64,000 nucleotides of DNA, from NCBI GenBank assembly GCA_031213475.1, contig JARUPZ010000003.1:16734869-16798868 (forward strand), given 5' to 3'. The position numbers were made by a program, and so were the translations under genes. This stretch comes from Nereocystis luetkeana. Lineage: Eukaryota; Sar; Phaeophyceae; Laminariales; Laminariaceae. The notes beneath the pieces are model-generated. The model had not been told where the DNA came from. It saw only the letters and a list, made by a program, of their open reading frames with translations, and ran no database searches. Below, piece by piece: positions 24,201 through 32,285 of the stretch (position 1 is the first letter of the stretch; each line of letters begins with the position of its first letter).

Positions 24201-27065
24201 GGTACATCATCTCGGCCTCGTGCGTTCTACCATCCGTGAACTTCTACCACAGTCTACTGGCTACGACGCTCGGGCCGTTTGTGGCGGCCGCTGGGCTGGT
24301 GTTAACGTACCGGGTAGCATACCGTAGGGCGACCATTGGGTCGGTCGGGATGATTGCCAGGAGGGATGCATGGTCAAGGCATGTTACGGCGGGGTTACTT
24401 CTAACGTTCGCGGTGAGAGTTCATGGTTCAGTTAGTAGCTTTTGGAAGCCTACGAGTCAGGCGAGAAGTCGTACACCATGTTCAAACCTTTTGAGATTAG
24501 AGCTAACCGTTGTAAAATGGGGTTCACCCGCGAGTACCGTCTCTCGTCGCGTAGTGTGTCTATAATAGTTTGGGAGGAATAGGCTGGGACCAGCCGGAGG
24601 CGAGCCTCGAGACTGTAGTAGCCACACAATATAAAAAAAGAAAGCAAATGACGTACCTGGTATATATTTATTCGTTAGTGTTGGGGAGACAATATCAATG
24701 GCCGCTTTTCAGCCGCCACATATGCAAAGCGAGATACGTGGAGGGCATGCTTGCACCTGACATATATAATCCTACTGGGTACTTTCGTGCAAGCACGCTG
24801 TTCTCGTCGGCTGGCGGCCGCCATCTACTACAGTACGTATGAGTCAGAAGGAAGATGTTTCCAAACTTTGCGATAACCGCCCCGTATCAAAATACTGGTG
24901 TGCCAACTGCAGGTCTTCACTTCTGCCTCTTCTACAGTGTTCAAGACGTTTGCTTGCGACGGTGGGGTTGTGGATGGCCACAGCTACCTCAGGGCAGACT
25001 ACAGTCTCTCGTGCAATTCAAGAACGCATCGGATATTCAAAATATACGCTGGGCTCATGATCGTGGTCAGTAGAACGTTTTGCTTACTGTGTCACCGTGA
25101 GCATAGTAAGCTGTGTTGCTACTGAATGGATAAAAGTGTCAATCCTTGCACCACGGGGGGGGTGTATGTTTGCACGAAACTGGATGCGTTTAGGTAACGC
25201 AGCATGGCCCGCCTTCACTTGTGTCAGAAGGGCTGAACTATCCCAACACGTTTGCTGCCGCTGTAAAGGTGTACCCGATCGGCATCCCCGTCCTGTACTC
25301 CTTCCTTTTGTGGAAATACCGAGAGTTGCTCAACCCTCGCGTCTACTGTGCCGGCACATCCAAGAGCGCTGGCGCCGATGCAGACGACACGGGAGCTGGC
25401 TTTGTTGGGACAGCCGATGCCCCCTCTGCGATACTGCTGACCGCGTCAAATGGCCAGACCAAGGCCTATTGGTCCCCTCAGGAGTTGAAAGAGCTGGATG
25501 AACGAGTGCAGGCACGGGCGGAGCATCCGGACCTGGTCCCTTTCATGTTTCTATGGAAAGATTTCGGTGAGGGTATAGGGCTATGAAGGTCAACCTGTGC
25601 CTGGTACCTGATGTGTGCTTGGGAAACAAACAATTGCTTTGCCATACCTTCAAAAGCAATATTGGGCAAGTCCGGCGTGGCTCGATTTGTCTCACAAGCA
25701 CTGGCTGTTGAAAGCGGGAGCATATTCGCACTCCGTAAAATTGCTGATATCACACCGGCTGTTGGTAACGGAAATGAGAGTGAATAGATAATCGGTCCTC
25801 CTATATGATGTTTCATCAACCCTGCGTGTGCAGCCTCTTCTGCCGGGTTGGCATGAATGCCTTGAAATTAAACAATTACATTGTCACGGCCTATGCGTCC
25901 CCCAGGGCCCGACTTGTACTACTACGAGGTGGTCGAGTGTGGCCGGAGGATACTGCTGACGGAAGTGCTTATTTTTATCGCGCCGCAGACCTCAATACAA
26001 GCGGCAATAGCTTGTATCTTCGCATTCGTGAGTCTGCTGGGGTTCGAACTTATGCGACCCCACGCGGACCCTGCCGATTCGTGGCTCTACCGCCTGGTGA
26101 GTTGTCGTAATGAGTGTACCCACCTACAGGGTGCCGGATTTCGGGGTGTGCGTCCATTGTTCCCCCGGAACGTTTCGTTGGATGCTGGGTCATTGGCGTC
26201 TTGCAGCGTAAGCATCCGTGTGACAAGAAAAAAAGGAAGTTGGGGTTCCGGCTCATTTTGAGGGCATGGTGCAGGGGGTCAAGGCTTGGGAAGTCACCAA
26301 GAAATACCGAAACGGAACAGTGGCAGAAGAACACATTGCCCCGCGTCCTTCATGCAAGGCCCCAACGTACCATACAAGTATGATATCTGGTTTAGATCAA
26401 AGTCATGAATTTGAAGGAGTGCTGAGAAGGGTAGAAGGTTTGCGCCAGCGGGGCACAAATACAGCACAAGATGCAGAGATACCGAGGTGGTAGGATGGTT
26501 TGGGTGCAACTAGCATGATCTCGAGAAGTGTCCGTTCGTGCAGAGGTTTTTCACCAGTTGCAGATTATGCGCGTTGACAAGGTCAGGGTGCAATTAAACA
26601 ATGTCACAAGGGCTAAATAACCTGACGTTGCCCGGACGGTTGATATTTGGGGCATTAAGAAGGTACCCCCAACGTACAGTATAGCGCTCCACGATGTGAA
26701 AAGGGCGGAGGAAGTGCGTTCGGTCACCCTAGAAGACGTTTATACGCAGCTCGTCAGCGGCCGTGGGGCACCGCTGACATGATGCGAAGAAGGAACACAA
26801 ACTGCTCATTCAACCCCCCCCCTTCCTGTACCACATGAATGGTTTATCCAACCATGCGCAGGGGTGCGTGATGATATTTCTGAGCTATTTCCTGGCGCTG
26901 CTCATCAAGACGGACGCCACGGGAGCGGACAGCAGATCCGCTCTTGGGGGCGCTTTGGTTGTCGTAAACGTGTTGCTGATTCTCGCCGTCCTGTGGACCG
27001 CGTTGTGCGCCATTGGACAGATGGTTGACGACTCACACGACAAAGACATCACCCCTGCCCACTGA
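2579..27065 (+). CDS. Pmp-like beta-helix membrane protein, 10 exons
   Basis: Predicted large surface protein. I joined exons 2579-3646, 17084-17246, 17895-18052, 18693-18847, 21713-23013, 23397-24412, 24913-25065, 25269-25566, 25906-26096 and 26862-27065. Every intron is GT-AG and every junction keeps the phase, giving 4707 nt, exactly 1569 codons with the stop. Residues 1-39 look like a signal peptide (core LLPVLLLHVLL). Residues ~120-650 carry repeated GGA/GGAV and F-x-x-N-x-A motifs of chlamydial-type polymorphic membrane protein repeats (a beta-helix). Cys-rich modules follow (~690-720 and ~870-970), then a membrane domain with several hydrophobic spans and a short acidic tail. The start is the Met conserved in the paralogue at 56061; a Met 45 codons upstream lacks that support. 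Role unknown; adhesion or sensing is a guess. The link across the 13.4-kb first intron is phase-compatible but is the weakest join; exons could be missing there. Confidence 0.75.
4311..4701 (+). mobile_element. MITE-like element, copy A (391 bp, no 7-bp insert)
   Basis: One of four copies of a short element with ~27-bp terminal inverted repeats (CAGACAAAWCGGAAAAATGG at one end, its complement at the other). The left end is slightly mutated here. Copies are almost identical, so movement was recent. An open frame at 4327-4647 (106 codons) crosses most of the element and is also open in copy B. No transposase is visible, and I could not identify a clear target-site duplication. Confidence 0.8.
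5678..6012 (-). mobile_element. tRNA-derived SINE, copy 1
   Basis: Read on the minus strand it has a tRNA-like head with an A box (TGGTTGAAGTGGTTA) and a B box close to GGTTCGAGCCC (one base changed), a body shared with four other copies, and an A-rich tail (the T-rich run at 5650-5674). It lies at the right end of the left duplication block, matching SINE copy 3. Confidence 0.85.
6041..6601. other. No gene seen
   Basis: AT-rich intron sequence with only short unrelated open frames. Confidence 0.5.
6602..7460 (-). pseudogene. Tyrosine recombinase remnant
   Basis: Pieces in three minus-strand frames line up with a tyrosine recombinase. A segment LGLAVSYFRLCRGSGLW corresponds to the helix before the first catalytic Arg. 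ALITVRWSTPLGW-type residues and VLRFMVDGIGREPMQSR lead to the place of the H-x-x-R box, which here reads C-T-L-E. After a frameshift the end reads GRWKSRVFTTYVKEA, with the Tyr expected to attack DNA, then a stop at 6602. Loss of the His and Arg of the box and two frameshifts show it is dead. The domain call is from motif recognition and could be tested by a profile search. Confidence 0.6.
7461..8050 (-). other. Interior of DIRS-like relic, not resolved
   Basis: The stretch lies between the RNase H-like and recombinase remnants. I see only short broken frames. It probably carried the linker region of the element. Confidence 0.35.
8050..8770 (-). pseudogene. RNase H-like region of DIRS-like relic
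   Basis: A frame at 8545-8745 encodes LWNLTYVVRAGRYFVWRLL. It continues past a stop into KRPAKRHYLSDASCEAVGGG, whose DAS fits the first catalytic Asp of an RNase H fold, and on to NLLELL...MVVSAWVMLELVG. At least three in-frame stops interrupt it. Confidence 0.6.
8770..9830 (-). pseudogene. Reverse transcriptase remnant (YVDD)
   Basis: The minus-strand frame 8770-9018 starts in the polymerase active-site motif YVDDGLLIRVHHSDDD. It is preceded, in shifted frames, by DRWEERTPTPIPSYANVRAH, by KADMADASRNLRVEPDQAHN (the finger/palm region) and by IRRYFGDMKWFGAVDELVRI near 9790. At least three frameshifts and two stops separate these pieces. The YxDD pair itself is intact. Confidence 0.7.
9900..10500 (-). 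pseudogene. Gag-like region with coding minisatellite
   Basis: Overlapping minus-strand frames (9901-10122 and 9977-10498) encode a charged, probably helical stretch (MVQQWHAEKEKLGNNDLDAR) and a low-complexity region built on three ~84-bp repeats (10245-10490). No known domain was recognised. Position upstream of the reverse transcriptase suggests part of a gag protein. Confidence 0.4.
10245..10490. repeat. ~84-bp tandem repeat, three units
   Basis: Three diverged units each contain a GGTATCGACAC-like start (or CGCCGATACTG, CTCGGTACTG), then a TGGGGTA/GGGGGTAAT core and a GCCCTTTGCTC/TCCCTCTGCTC end. The length is a multiple of three, so the surrounding frame is kept. Confidence 0.6.
10647..11102 (-). 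pseudogene. Gag-like ORF 1 of DIRS-like relic
   Basis: A 151-codon minus-strand frame begins MATNEAGDGPGPRGQRRIV, with a charged middle (SDRDAAIELLSDRDLWSAIM). A second frame (10499-10765, 88 codons) overlaps its end and probably continues it after a frameshift. No domain is recognised. Placing it in the element rests on strand, spacing and order only. Confidence 0.4.
11103..12235. other. No gene seen
   Basis: Intron 1 sequence, AT-rich beyond 11300. Only short open frames, no recognised repeat or RNA. Confidence 0.45.
12236..12529 (+). other. Unassigned 97-codon open frame
   Basis: The frame starts MDEFTEGLAGGIQAIISMIL and ends in a basic stretch. The composition looks protein-like (alternating hydrophobic and charged residues), but I do not recognise it and no splice or start context supports it. 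It lies in the sense direction inside intron 1 and is more likely an element remnant than an exon. Confidence 0.2.
12530..13749. other. No gene; tRNA-like fragment near 12690-12755
   Basis: On the minus strand, 12755 to 12690 starts like a tRNA (TAGCTCGATGGTATAAC, an A-box-like sequence) and has a weak B-box-like GGGCTCAATTC downstream. No cloverleaf could be folded by eye. The rest shows only unremarkable open frames. Confidence 0.25.
13750..14190. repeat. ~213-bp diverged tandem repeat, two units
   Basis: About 13750-13965 and 13966-14190 share the order: a TACTTGA... start, TGGCC(C)AA...TTTGTTTGACG, CCTAC.TTTGCCCCGTCAGG, an ATAATAGT...GGGATGTC segment and GCCG end. Identity is moderate, so this is an old duplication. 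Confidence 0.6.
14191..14870. other. No gene seen
   Basis: Intron 1 sequence; open frames on both strands are short and unrecognised. Confidence 0.4.
14880..14975 (-). other. tRNA-like fragment (B box, T arm)
   Basis: On the minus strand the sequence GTGGGTTCGGGTCCCAC (14915-14931) forms a perfect 5-bp T arm with a 7-base loop and matches a Pol III B box. No convincing acceptor stem or anticodon arm was found. It is probably a tRNA pseudogene or a SINE head rather than a working tRNA. Confidence 0.35.
15070..15520. repeat. CTG-rich tract with ~88-bp tandem duplication
   Basis: A (CTG)n run with interruptions lies at about 15150-15205 and another CTG-rich stretch at 15415-15510. Between them an 88-bp unit starting GATATACGTAGTATTCTGCC is repeated at 15241 and 15329. 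The poly-Leu, poly-Cys and poly-Ser frames here are products of the repeat, not genes. Confidence 0.75.
15521..17083. other. No gene; one GC hairpin
   Basis: The end of intron 1. A short hairpin built on CCCCCCTGGGGA and TCCCTGGGGGG lies at 16231-16262, and a G13 run at about 16625. Nothing else stands out. Confidence 0.4.
17084..17246 (+). CDS. Exon 2: beta-helix repeats
   Basis: Acceptor TTGTACAG, donor GTAAGC. Encodes repeat units with NNWATDNGGCLYS and LDNEAFNGGC. It leaves one base of a split Tyr codon that is completed by exon 3. Confidence 0.75.
17895..18052 (+). CDS. Exon 3: beta-helix repeats
   Basis: Acceptor ATAATCAG, donor GTGGGT. Encodes GGIFTCRSGSSGGFLYAG and EGNVAGKRGGA, two further repeat units. 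It ends on a codon boundary right after GGA, as exon 1 does. Confidence 0.75.
18693..18847 (+). CDS. Exon 4: beta-helix repeats
   Basis: A pyrimidine-rich tract precedes the acceptor GCAAAAG; the donor is GTGAGC. Encodes GGTFRDNTALESGGVIAFG and GGAFLNNNAT. Two leftover bases are completed by the G that opens exon 5. Confidence 0.75.
19165..19350. repeat. Short degenerate tandem repeat in intron 4
   Basis: Three units of about 60-70 bp share TCG(A/G)GAGTCGCGTGTTGRTG followed by a GGAGCRAA-like segment (positions about 19181, 19252 and 19313). Confidence 0.5.
19724..20050. repeat. 163-bp tandem duplication in intron 4
   Basis: Two nearly identical units start GCGGACTAAGGCTTGAACGG at 19724 and 19887. 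Each contains a CAGCAGCAG run. The high identity indicates a recent event. Confidence 0.85.
20270..21070. repeat. Diverged ~0.35-kb repeat in intron 4
   Basis: Blocks at about 20285-20560 and 20905-21065 share CTGCGCGCTG/GTGCGTGCTG, TGTGCTCCTSGATACT, AAGTCTGCGAGA and GATGAACTCGAA in the same order, with a partial third copy near 20715. Confidence 0.5.
21713..23013 (+). CDS. Exon 5: end of beta-helix and Cys-rich region
   Basis: Acceptor TTCCACAG, donor GTGAGT. It begins in more repeat units (EGVAIKGHYAGEQGGGIYA), then a degenerating helix. A small EGF-like Cys cluster (CSFPNICGAGICVNS...CEC) and a second Cys-rich stretch (CPAFEY...CEQC...YCDSPG...GYWRS...CKDGYTGPY) follow. Confidence 0.85.
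23397..24412 (+). CDS. Exon 6: Cys motif and first membrane spans
   Basis: Acceptor TCTGCCAG, donor GTGAGA. Starts with CSVCTKGYARSLSNTCHSCNG. A long hydrophobic helix follows (GLLIAACAFFAIMVLLMLVF), then a basic, disordered cytoplasmic-type segment. The conserved-looking block KIKILVGVWQILAVFSSITG and further hydrophobic segments close the exon. Confidence 0.85.
24913..25065 (+). CDS. Exon 7: membrane domain
   Basis: Acceptor CAACTGCAG, donor GTCAGT. Encodes SSTVFKTFACDGG through ADYSLSC to a hydrophobic AGLMIV, joining in frame to VYPIGIPVLYSFLL of exon 8. Confidence 0.75.
25269..25566 (+). CDS. Exon 8: membrane domain and acidic loop
   Basis: Acceptor CTGTAAAG, donor GTGAGG. Begins with the span VYPIGIPVLYSFLLWKYREL, followed by an Ala/Asp-rich loop and FMFLWKDF. 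The last base is completed by GG from exon 9 to give Gly. Confidence 0.8.
25906..26096 (+). CDS. Exon 9: membrane domain
   Basis: Acceptor TCCCCCAG, donor GTGAGT. Encodes DLYYYEVVECGRRILLTEVL and a long hydrophobic stretch ending at SWLYRL. Confidence 0.8.
26862..27065 (+). CDS. Exon 10: last membrane spans and stop
   Basis: Acceptor CATGCGCAG. Encodes GCVMIFLSYFLALLIK, another span (VVNVLLILAVLWTALCAIG) and the tail MVDDSHDKDITPAH before TGA. No good donor is needed, so this is taken as the terminal exon. Confidence 0.75.
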   Translation, partial: GCVMIFLSYFLALLIKTDATGADSRSALGGALVVVNVLLILAVLWTALCAIGQMVDDSHDKDITPAH

Positions 27066-30000
27066 GACCCGTCTAACTATGTTACATGGTTCTACCAGCA
27101 GCACCTGGCCTCTCGTCGAAGGGAGAGGCACGATCTCGTCGGCATCCGTGAATTTCAGGCCCACGTATTTTCGGTTTTGTCGTACTGCCATTGGGCGCGA
27201 TGCAGCCTCGACCCCCGGAACGTTAAAGTTGTAAATGGTACGGCGACATGTGTGGGTGCTGTATCCAGGTTAGTGCACTTGCGAGTGTCGGGGCTGTCCC
27301 AAATAGTAAAAACGTTGGCACCCGAATCATGGTGATCCCTATTGATAACGCCCGTGAGTGTCCGCATTCCACACGGAACCTCGCTTCAATACCATCACGC
27401 TTTGAGGGGCAAAGTCAGGATAAGAATCAGCGCGAGCCTCCTGCTGCAGATAGCTGGACAGCACCAGTACGCAGGGTGTGTTACGCTCATTTAGATGTGA
27501 CCGCCCCATGTGAGCAACATGCTTACGTTCGATATCGGTATCATTCTTCTTTGTGCGGTCATATAGATAGCAGCGGTCCTTTTGTCAGAGCGAAGGACAA
27601 GCGACTTTAGCAGACCCCAGGATATCGTTTTCACGCTGGCTGTACTCCATAGAATGTGCTGAGATAATTACAATGCCCGTGACGGGAACAGTAATCGCTG
27701 ACATGCGGTTGTGCTCTGCAGGTCTCCGAACTTCAGTCCCGAGCGTCCAAGCGGTCCTCTGTGACTGTTTTGAGGTACACACCGTACCGCTGAATATGTT
27801 TGCACTAGTGACGCCATCTGCACAACACAGGGCGACAATGTAGAAGTATTGTTGAGTGTCTCAAGGTGTGTCGGCGAAATGCTTGGTCTGCATAGCCGAC
27901 GGAGAGGACTCGGGACTGAATATGCCACAACATATCTTGAAGTGGTGCATAGTTAAAGGGGAGAGCCTGCTCCAAGTGCTTCATCTATCAAACGCTCCGT
28001 GCTCGTAATCGAGGGCTGTCCTGTGAAGAACAACGGTCCAGCAGACGTGGCACCTGGTCAAGACCTTCTAGCTCGATATCAGACACACTTTATTCAAGGC
28101 GTAAGAGGTGCCCTATGGTCCACGGCGCGCAACGAAAATAATGGTTTGGAGTAGCGGCAATGGGAGAGGGGAACAATAGCAAAATAGCAACAGTGACACT
28201 GCTGTCGGCATGAGGGAAGGGTGACACGCCTTGCGGCATGACAAATGATTACTTTACATCAATATCGGTAGGGTGGAACAGATGGCGCGGATGTCATCTG
28301 TGTATGGGTATGTCTCTTGTATACTCAGCCTGTTGGTGTGTCTCTTCCCGTGTTTTTGTGTTTTATTTAGCTATATTTCTAGCCCTTGACCCCTTCCGAG
28401 CTGCACCCATCTTGATGGAGACCAGCCACTTGGAATTAGATTGGGGCTTTACGTAGATGGCAAGTTTACGGTGTCCATACGAAAAGGTGGGCGAAATGTT
28501 CGTTATTTTGTTTAGGAGATGACACCATGGATACCTGCTTCTCGGTTTATATGTTCCAGGTGCCTGGTAGGTCTCGAAGTCGTCTTTACGTCACCCAGTA
28601 GTAGAGGTTGAGGTTCTGAGTTGTGGGCGTATATTGCTCCGGTTGTCAACTAGATAGATAGGCAGTCAGGCAGGCAAGCATTAAAAAATATAGCTGGGAC
28701 CCCGACCGCTACCTAATAAAATATGTTGACTGTGATCCTGCGTTGGAAGATTCTGATCTACGGAGGTTCGGGTTTCATGGTTTGTGGCGAGGGGATATCG
28801 ACCTGGGTGATATGCCCCCGAATGGAGCATCGACTGGTTGTCTCACCTCCCGGGGCCAACTCGTGATCAAATGATGCTAGGCTCATGTGTATTGTGGGGT
28901 CCGTGGAATCACGATGCAAGACTGTTGTGTGAGTGTTCTGGGGTATGTGGCGGAATGGTGCGACCCTTGTATGTGTGTCAGGAGCAGCTATGACAACGAT
29001 AAAGCTTGGGTTTGTGCTTGTTGTGTATGACCAGTGGCCGTGATGAGAACGATGCGGCTCGCGCTTGTAGGTATGGAGTACGAATGAGTGTGAGGAGTAC
29101 GACTAGGTTTATGGAGAGTGATAGGTTGTAGGTCCGATATACAATGCTCCTGCCTCAGTGTTTCTTCTTCTCTTCACGGAACGGCCGCAGGCCACGCAGC
29201 AGACCCGAACGAGATGACTCCTACGGCAAGGCATACAACCTAGACGATTAATCAACTTTCTCGAGGGCCGGGGGTTACTGGAGACCTGTTGCATTGCCTG
29301 GAGACAACGGATTGTGATGATATGAGGTGGAGCGTGCGGTTTGGATTTGGGCAGAGAGCGAAGAGACCTACCTAGGTGCGGGGGGGCAGAAACCCGGAGG
29401 GGGGTTCGGTGAGAGCGTGCGCAGATATGGTCCGGACCCCTCCGCCTGAACGTCACGGGTATCGCGTACACGGAAAGGCGACGAGAGAGGCGATATCTCT
29501 GAGGAAGAGCAAGCCAGGGAGAAAAACAGGCGAAGATCGAGGGGACGTCGGCAAGAGCGATGCCCGAAATCACGTATGGTTTAGATTGGTTGCTGACGAG
29601 TTATATTTCAAGATTTAGACTGCGCTTTCCGATGACTTTACGATCGCTGGTTGTGTGTACCTGATCAGCGATTGGAGCGGATTGGGGCTTGGAGAAAACA
29701 TCGCTGGCAGACTGACTATAGCTTCTGGAAGTGATGGTGTCATGTTGTCGTGTAGGCTTACTGCGGCAGCCTGTTTCGATGTTGCTTGGTCGAGCGTTAT
29801 GCGTTATGGGCGGTCGTCGATCAAGACATAGTAGAGTGGGAGCAGTGAAAGGAAACATCTTGGGTGAATCAGTAGTATATTCGTGCAGCAAGAGTGTGTG
29901 TTCCATCAGTACTGCCGGACCGTGCCGGTGCCTGATGTTACCTTGATGCCTGTGTACCGTAGTACCAGGACGTTGTTCCGCGAAACCAATGGCAACAAAA

Positions 30001-30359
30001 GGAGGCACCAGGGCTGTTTTCTCGTGAAAATCAAAAGCCCAACTATTGAACAGAGACGCTTTGCCGGTGTGCCCCAGGTGCAGCTTATCACGCATGTGGT
30101 ACAGGGTTGACCAACCCCGGTTGTTGGATATGGTGGTGCTGCGCTGGTGTGGAGTGTATGTGGTACAAGGCAAGTCCTAGTAACATGATCAAAAACAGAA
30201 ACCGAGGTAACGAGAAGTTACGATATGAACGTTCAAGCCATTTTTCGTGTGCAACTCAACAGCAATATATACCCCTGAAATATGTTCCCGGTGTTTCTGT
30301 GCTTCTTGAGCCACTTGTGATATTTATACATGAAGCGCGACAAACCACTAAGTTGTGGC
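27066..30359. other. No gene recognised downstream of the beta-helix gene
   Basis: Several open frames of 60-190 codons occur on both strands, including a 190-codon minus frame at 29601-30173 and a 154-codon one at 29109-29573. None has a recognisable motif, start context or splice pattern. Polyadenylation of the upstream gene should occur here, but no signal is decisive. Confidence 0.4.
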
Positions 30360-30780
30360 TTATATTGTGCGTTGAAATAGCAGTAGAGTGGTGCATAGTG
30401 TCTTGAACCTTCGTGTCACAGTACGTGTATTCAGTTCGTATACGATATGCAAAGTACCTGCTTGCAAGTAGAATAATGTGGTTCTTGGTTTCTGTGTTGA
30501 ATGATAAGTGCCGCGTAGAGCAAGACAAGTGTGAAGGTTTTGGACCGTTTCAGGAGTTACGACGACTTGGATTTTTGTATCAGCAGGGGCCGCGTCATTT
30601 ATGGTCCCACCCCAATTAGTGGATTGCCGCTCCTTCTCGGCGATCCTACGAGTTTCCTTGGTCACCGCTCTCGACCTGGCGCACAAAGCAATCAGTTTAC
30701 CATCATCGACATACCTGGGAGGCCTTCTCTCTAGCGTCAGAAGCACCCTCCACCCCTCTGGGACACGTGCGAGCGCACGT
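30360..30780 (-). pseudogene. Possible reverse transcriptase fragment (YVDD)
   Basis: A minus-strand frame (30360-30746) contains RYVDDGKLIALCARS and, 25 residues on, QSTNWGGTIND. Both echo YVDDGLLI and KKSTNWDSTID in the DIRS-like relic at 8.8-9.0 kb. The spacing between them is shorter and nothing else matches well, so this is either a diverged fragment of the same kind of element or chance. Confidence 0.3.
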
Positions 30781-31225
30781 CTCGAGTCGGTTGGATCGTG
30801 GCCAGACTTGAGGTTGGTCTTGTGTTCTCTATTATTTGAAGATTGAAGGCAAGTGTTGCAATCTATCTATTGACTGTGCTCAAGAGACACGACGGAGATG
30901 TTCCATTTATTATTAGGGAGTTCCATATATTGATGTGGGAATATAAGAACGGGAGATTTAGGCGGAAAAGCGGGAGATTTATTGTGCCTGCAGTTTGATG
31001 GATACTCACGTGGATGCGCCGCCACCTGCTGTCACTCGACAGCACGGATATATAATATATACAAGAGGAGTTCCGTGTTATTGTCTGGACTCAACCACGC
31101 GTTCCCGTGCCAGCTGCGTCTATACCTTTAGAGATCAATCAACACAATCCTACTCTATCTGATGCGGACTGTAAACGGCGATCCTTCAAACAGGCTTATG
31201 TCTGAGCTGATTGCTTCATCCTGGC
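30781..31225. other. No gene seen
   Basis: AT-rich spacer with short open frames only. Confidence 0.4.
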
Positions 31226-31540
31226 CCTAGACCTCATGACCTGTATGCTCCCGATCCATAATATGGTGTCCAATCCCACAATCGAACCTGGGTTGTGTTG
31301 TGTGGCAAATGTTTATGATACTGCTTTGAATGAGGCTTAAAAACCGCTGATTGCCTGGGTTCAAGTATTGTGATTGAATTTGTAATACGTGGGAGGCGTA
31401 TCTTAAAAAGAAAGCCACGGTTTGTCTTGTTCTCGGCCTCCATCGTGCACGAAGGGAATAACCCTGCTCTTCGGATATATCTAAGCAAACATCGGACGTG
31501 TTTCCCAACGAGTACCAGCTCAATGGGTACGCCTAACAAG
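31226..31540 (-). mobile_element. Repeated coding element, copy 1
   Basis: The minus frame 31234-31539 carries GVPIELVLVGKHVRCLLRYI and FKIRLPRITNSITILEP. Copies 2 (31745-31985, + strand) and 3 (33620-33960, minus) encode the same peptide patterns: P-(V/I)-E-x-V-L-V-G-x-H and IRLPxxTNxIPIxEP. The protein is not recognised. Conservation of peptide between diverged copies suggests an old protein-coding transposon. Confidence 0.5.
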
Positions 31541-31744
31541 GATACAAAGTGTCCTTGTCAGTGACCTTAACAAGTGACGTCTTCGGCCTAGATCTTTCTG
31601 CATTTTTACGCTGGTACGCGTTGTGTTCACTCATTTTCGGGCGTCTGCATTTATGGAGTGTGTTCCCTTCGGAAACCCGTCGTGACTTAACGCGCAAGTT
31701 CGAGTCCTTCTATCGACGCCACCGCGCAAGTCAAGGTTGGGACA

Positions 31745-31985
31745 CTTCGTATCCCTTGTCGTGTTCGCCTGTTGAGCGGGTACTCGTTGGGACTCACGAA
31801 TGATGTTTGCTCAGCTCTATTCCTTTCGTGCACGATGAAGACTGAGAGCATGGGTCACGCCTCGCTGGGAAAACTCCCGGTTTTCATTCTGAGATACGCC
31901 TCCCAAGTACCTCAAATGCGATCCCAATAGCTGAACCCAGGTATTTACCGGCCTTACAGGCTCATTCAAAGCAGGTCCATAATCC
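31745..31985 (+). mobile_element. Repeated coding element, copy 2 (inverted)
   Basis: Encodes SPVERVLVGTHECLLS and, after a frameshift, EIRLPSTSNAIPIAEP. It is opposite in orientation to copies 1 and 3. The upstream sense frame (31549-31745, FESFYRRHRASQGWDTSYPL) may be more of the same protein. Confidence 0.5.
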
Positions 31986-31989
31986 GGCC

Positions 31990-32285
31990 CTTGTTTGTTG
32001 AACGACGAGTCTTTTCGCACTTATGTGTCGCTTCTTATGCGCCCCTGGGTCATGCAGACTTGCTATTCCACAGCTTCGTGCCGCCTGGGAACCGCGCGCA
32101 CCCGACGTATGCTCGAACTTTCCTATTGCTGGATCAGCATGGAAACCTGCACCCGGTGGTGGTTCGCTACATATTTGAGACCGAGTTGTTTGGACGCCCG
32201 GATAACTTCGACGGTGTGCTTAGTCGCGGCGACTACAGCGGCGGAGTCGAATGCCGATTCTCGAGCGTGAGCAATGTTAGACGAC
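31990..32285 (+). pseudogene. Ty3-type integrase zinc-binding region remnant
   Basis: The frame 31995-32270 reads RLGTARTRRMLELSYCWISM followed by ETCTRWWFATYLRPSCLDAR. It follows the integrase H2C2 pattern G-H-x-G-x-x-(K/R)-T-x-x-x-(I/L)-x-x-x-Y-x-W-x-x-M...C-x-x-C. The His ligands and one Cys are replaced, and the frame stops after 92 codons, so it is a relic. The core DDE domain is not visible downstream. Confidence 0.5.
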
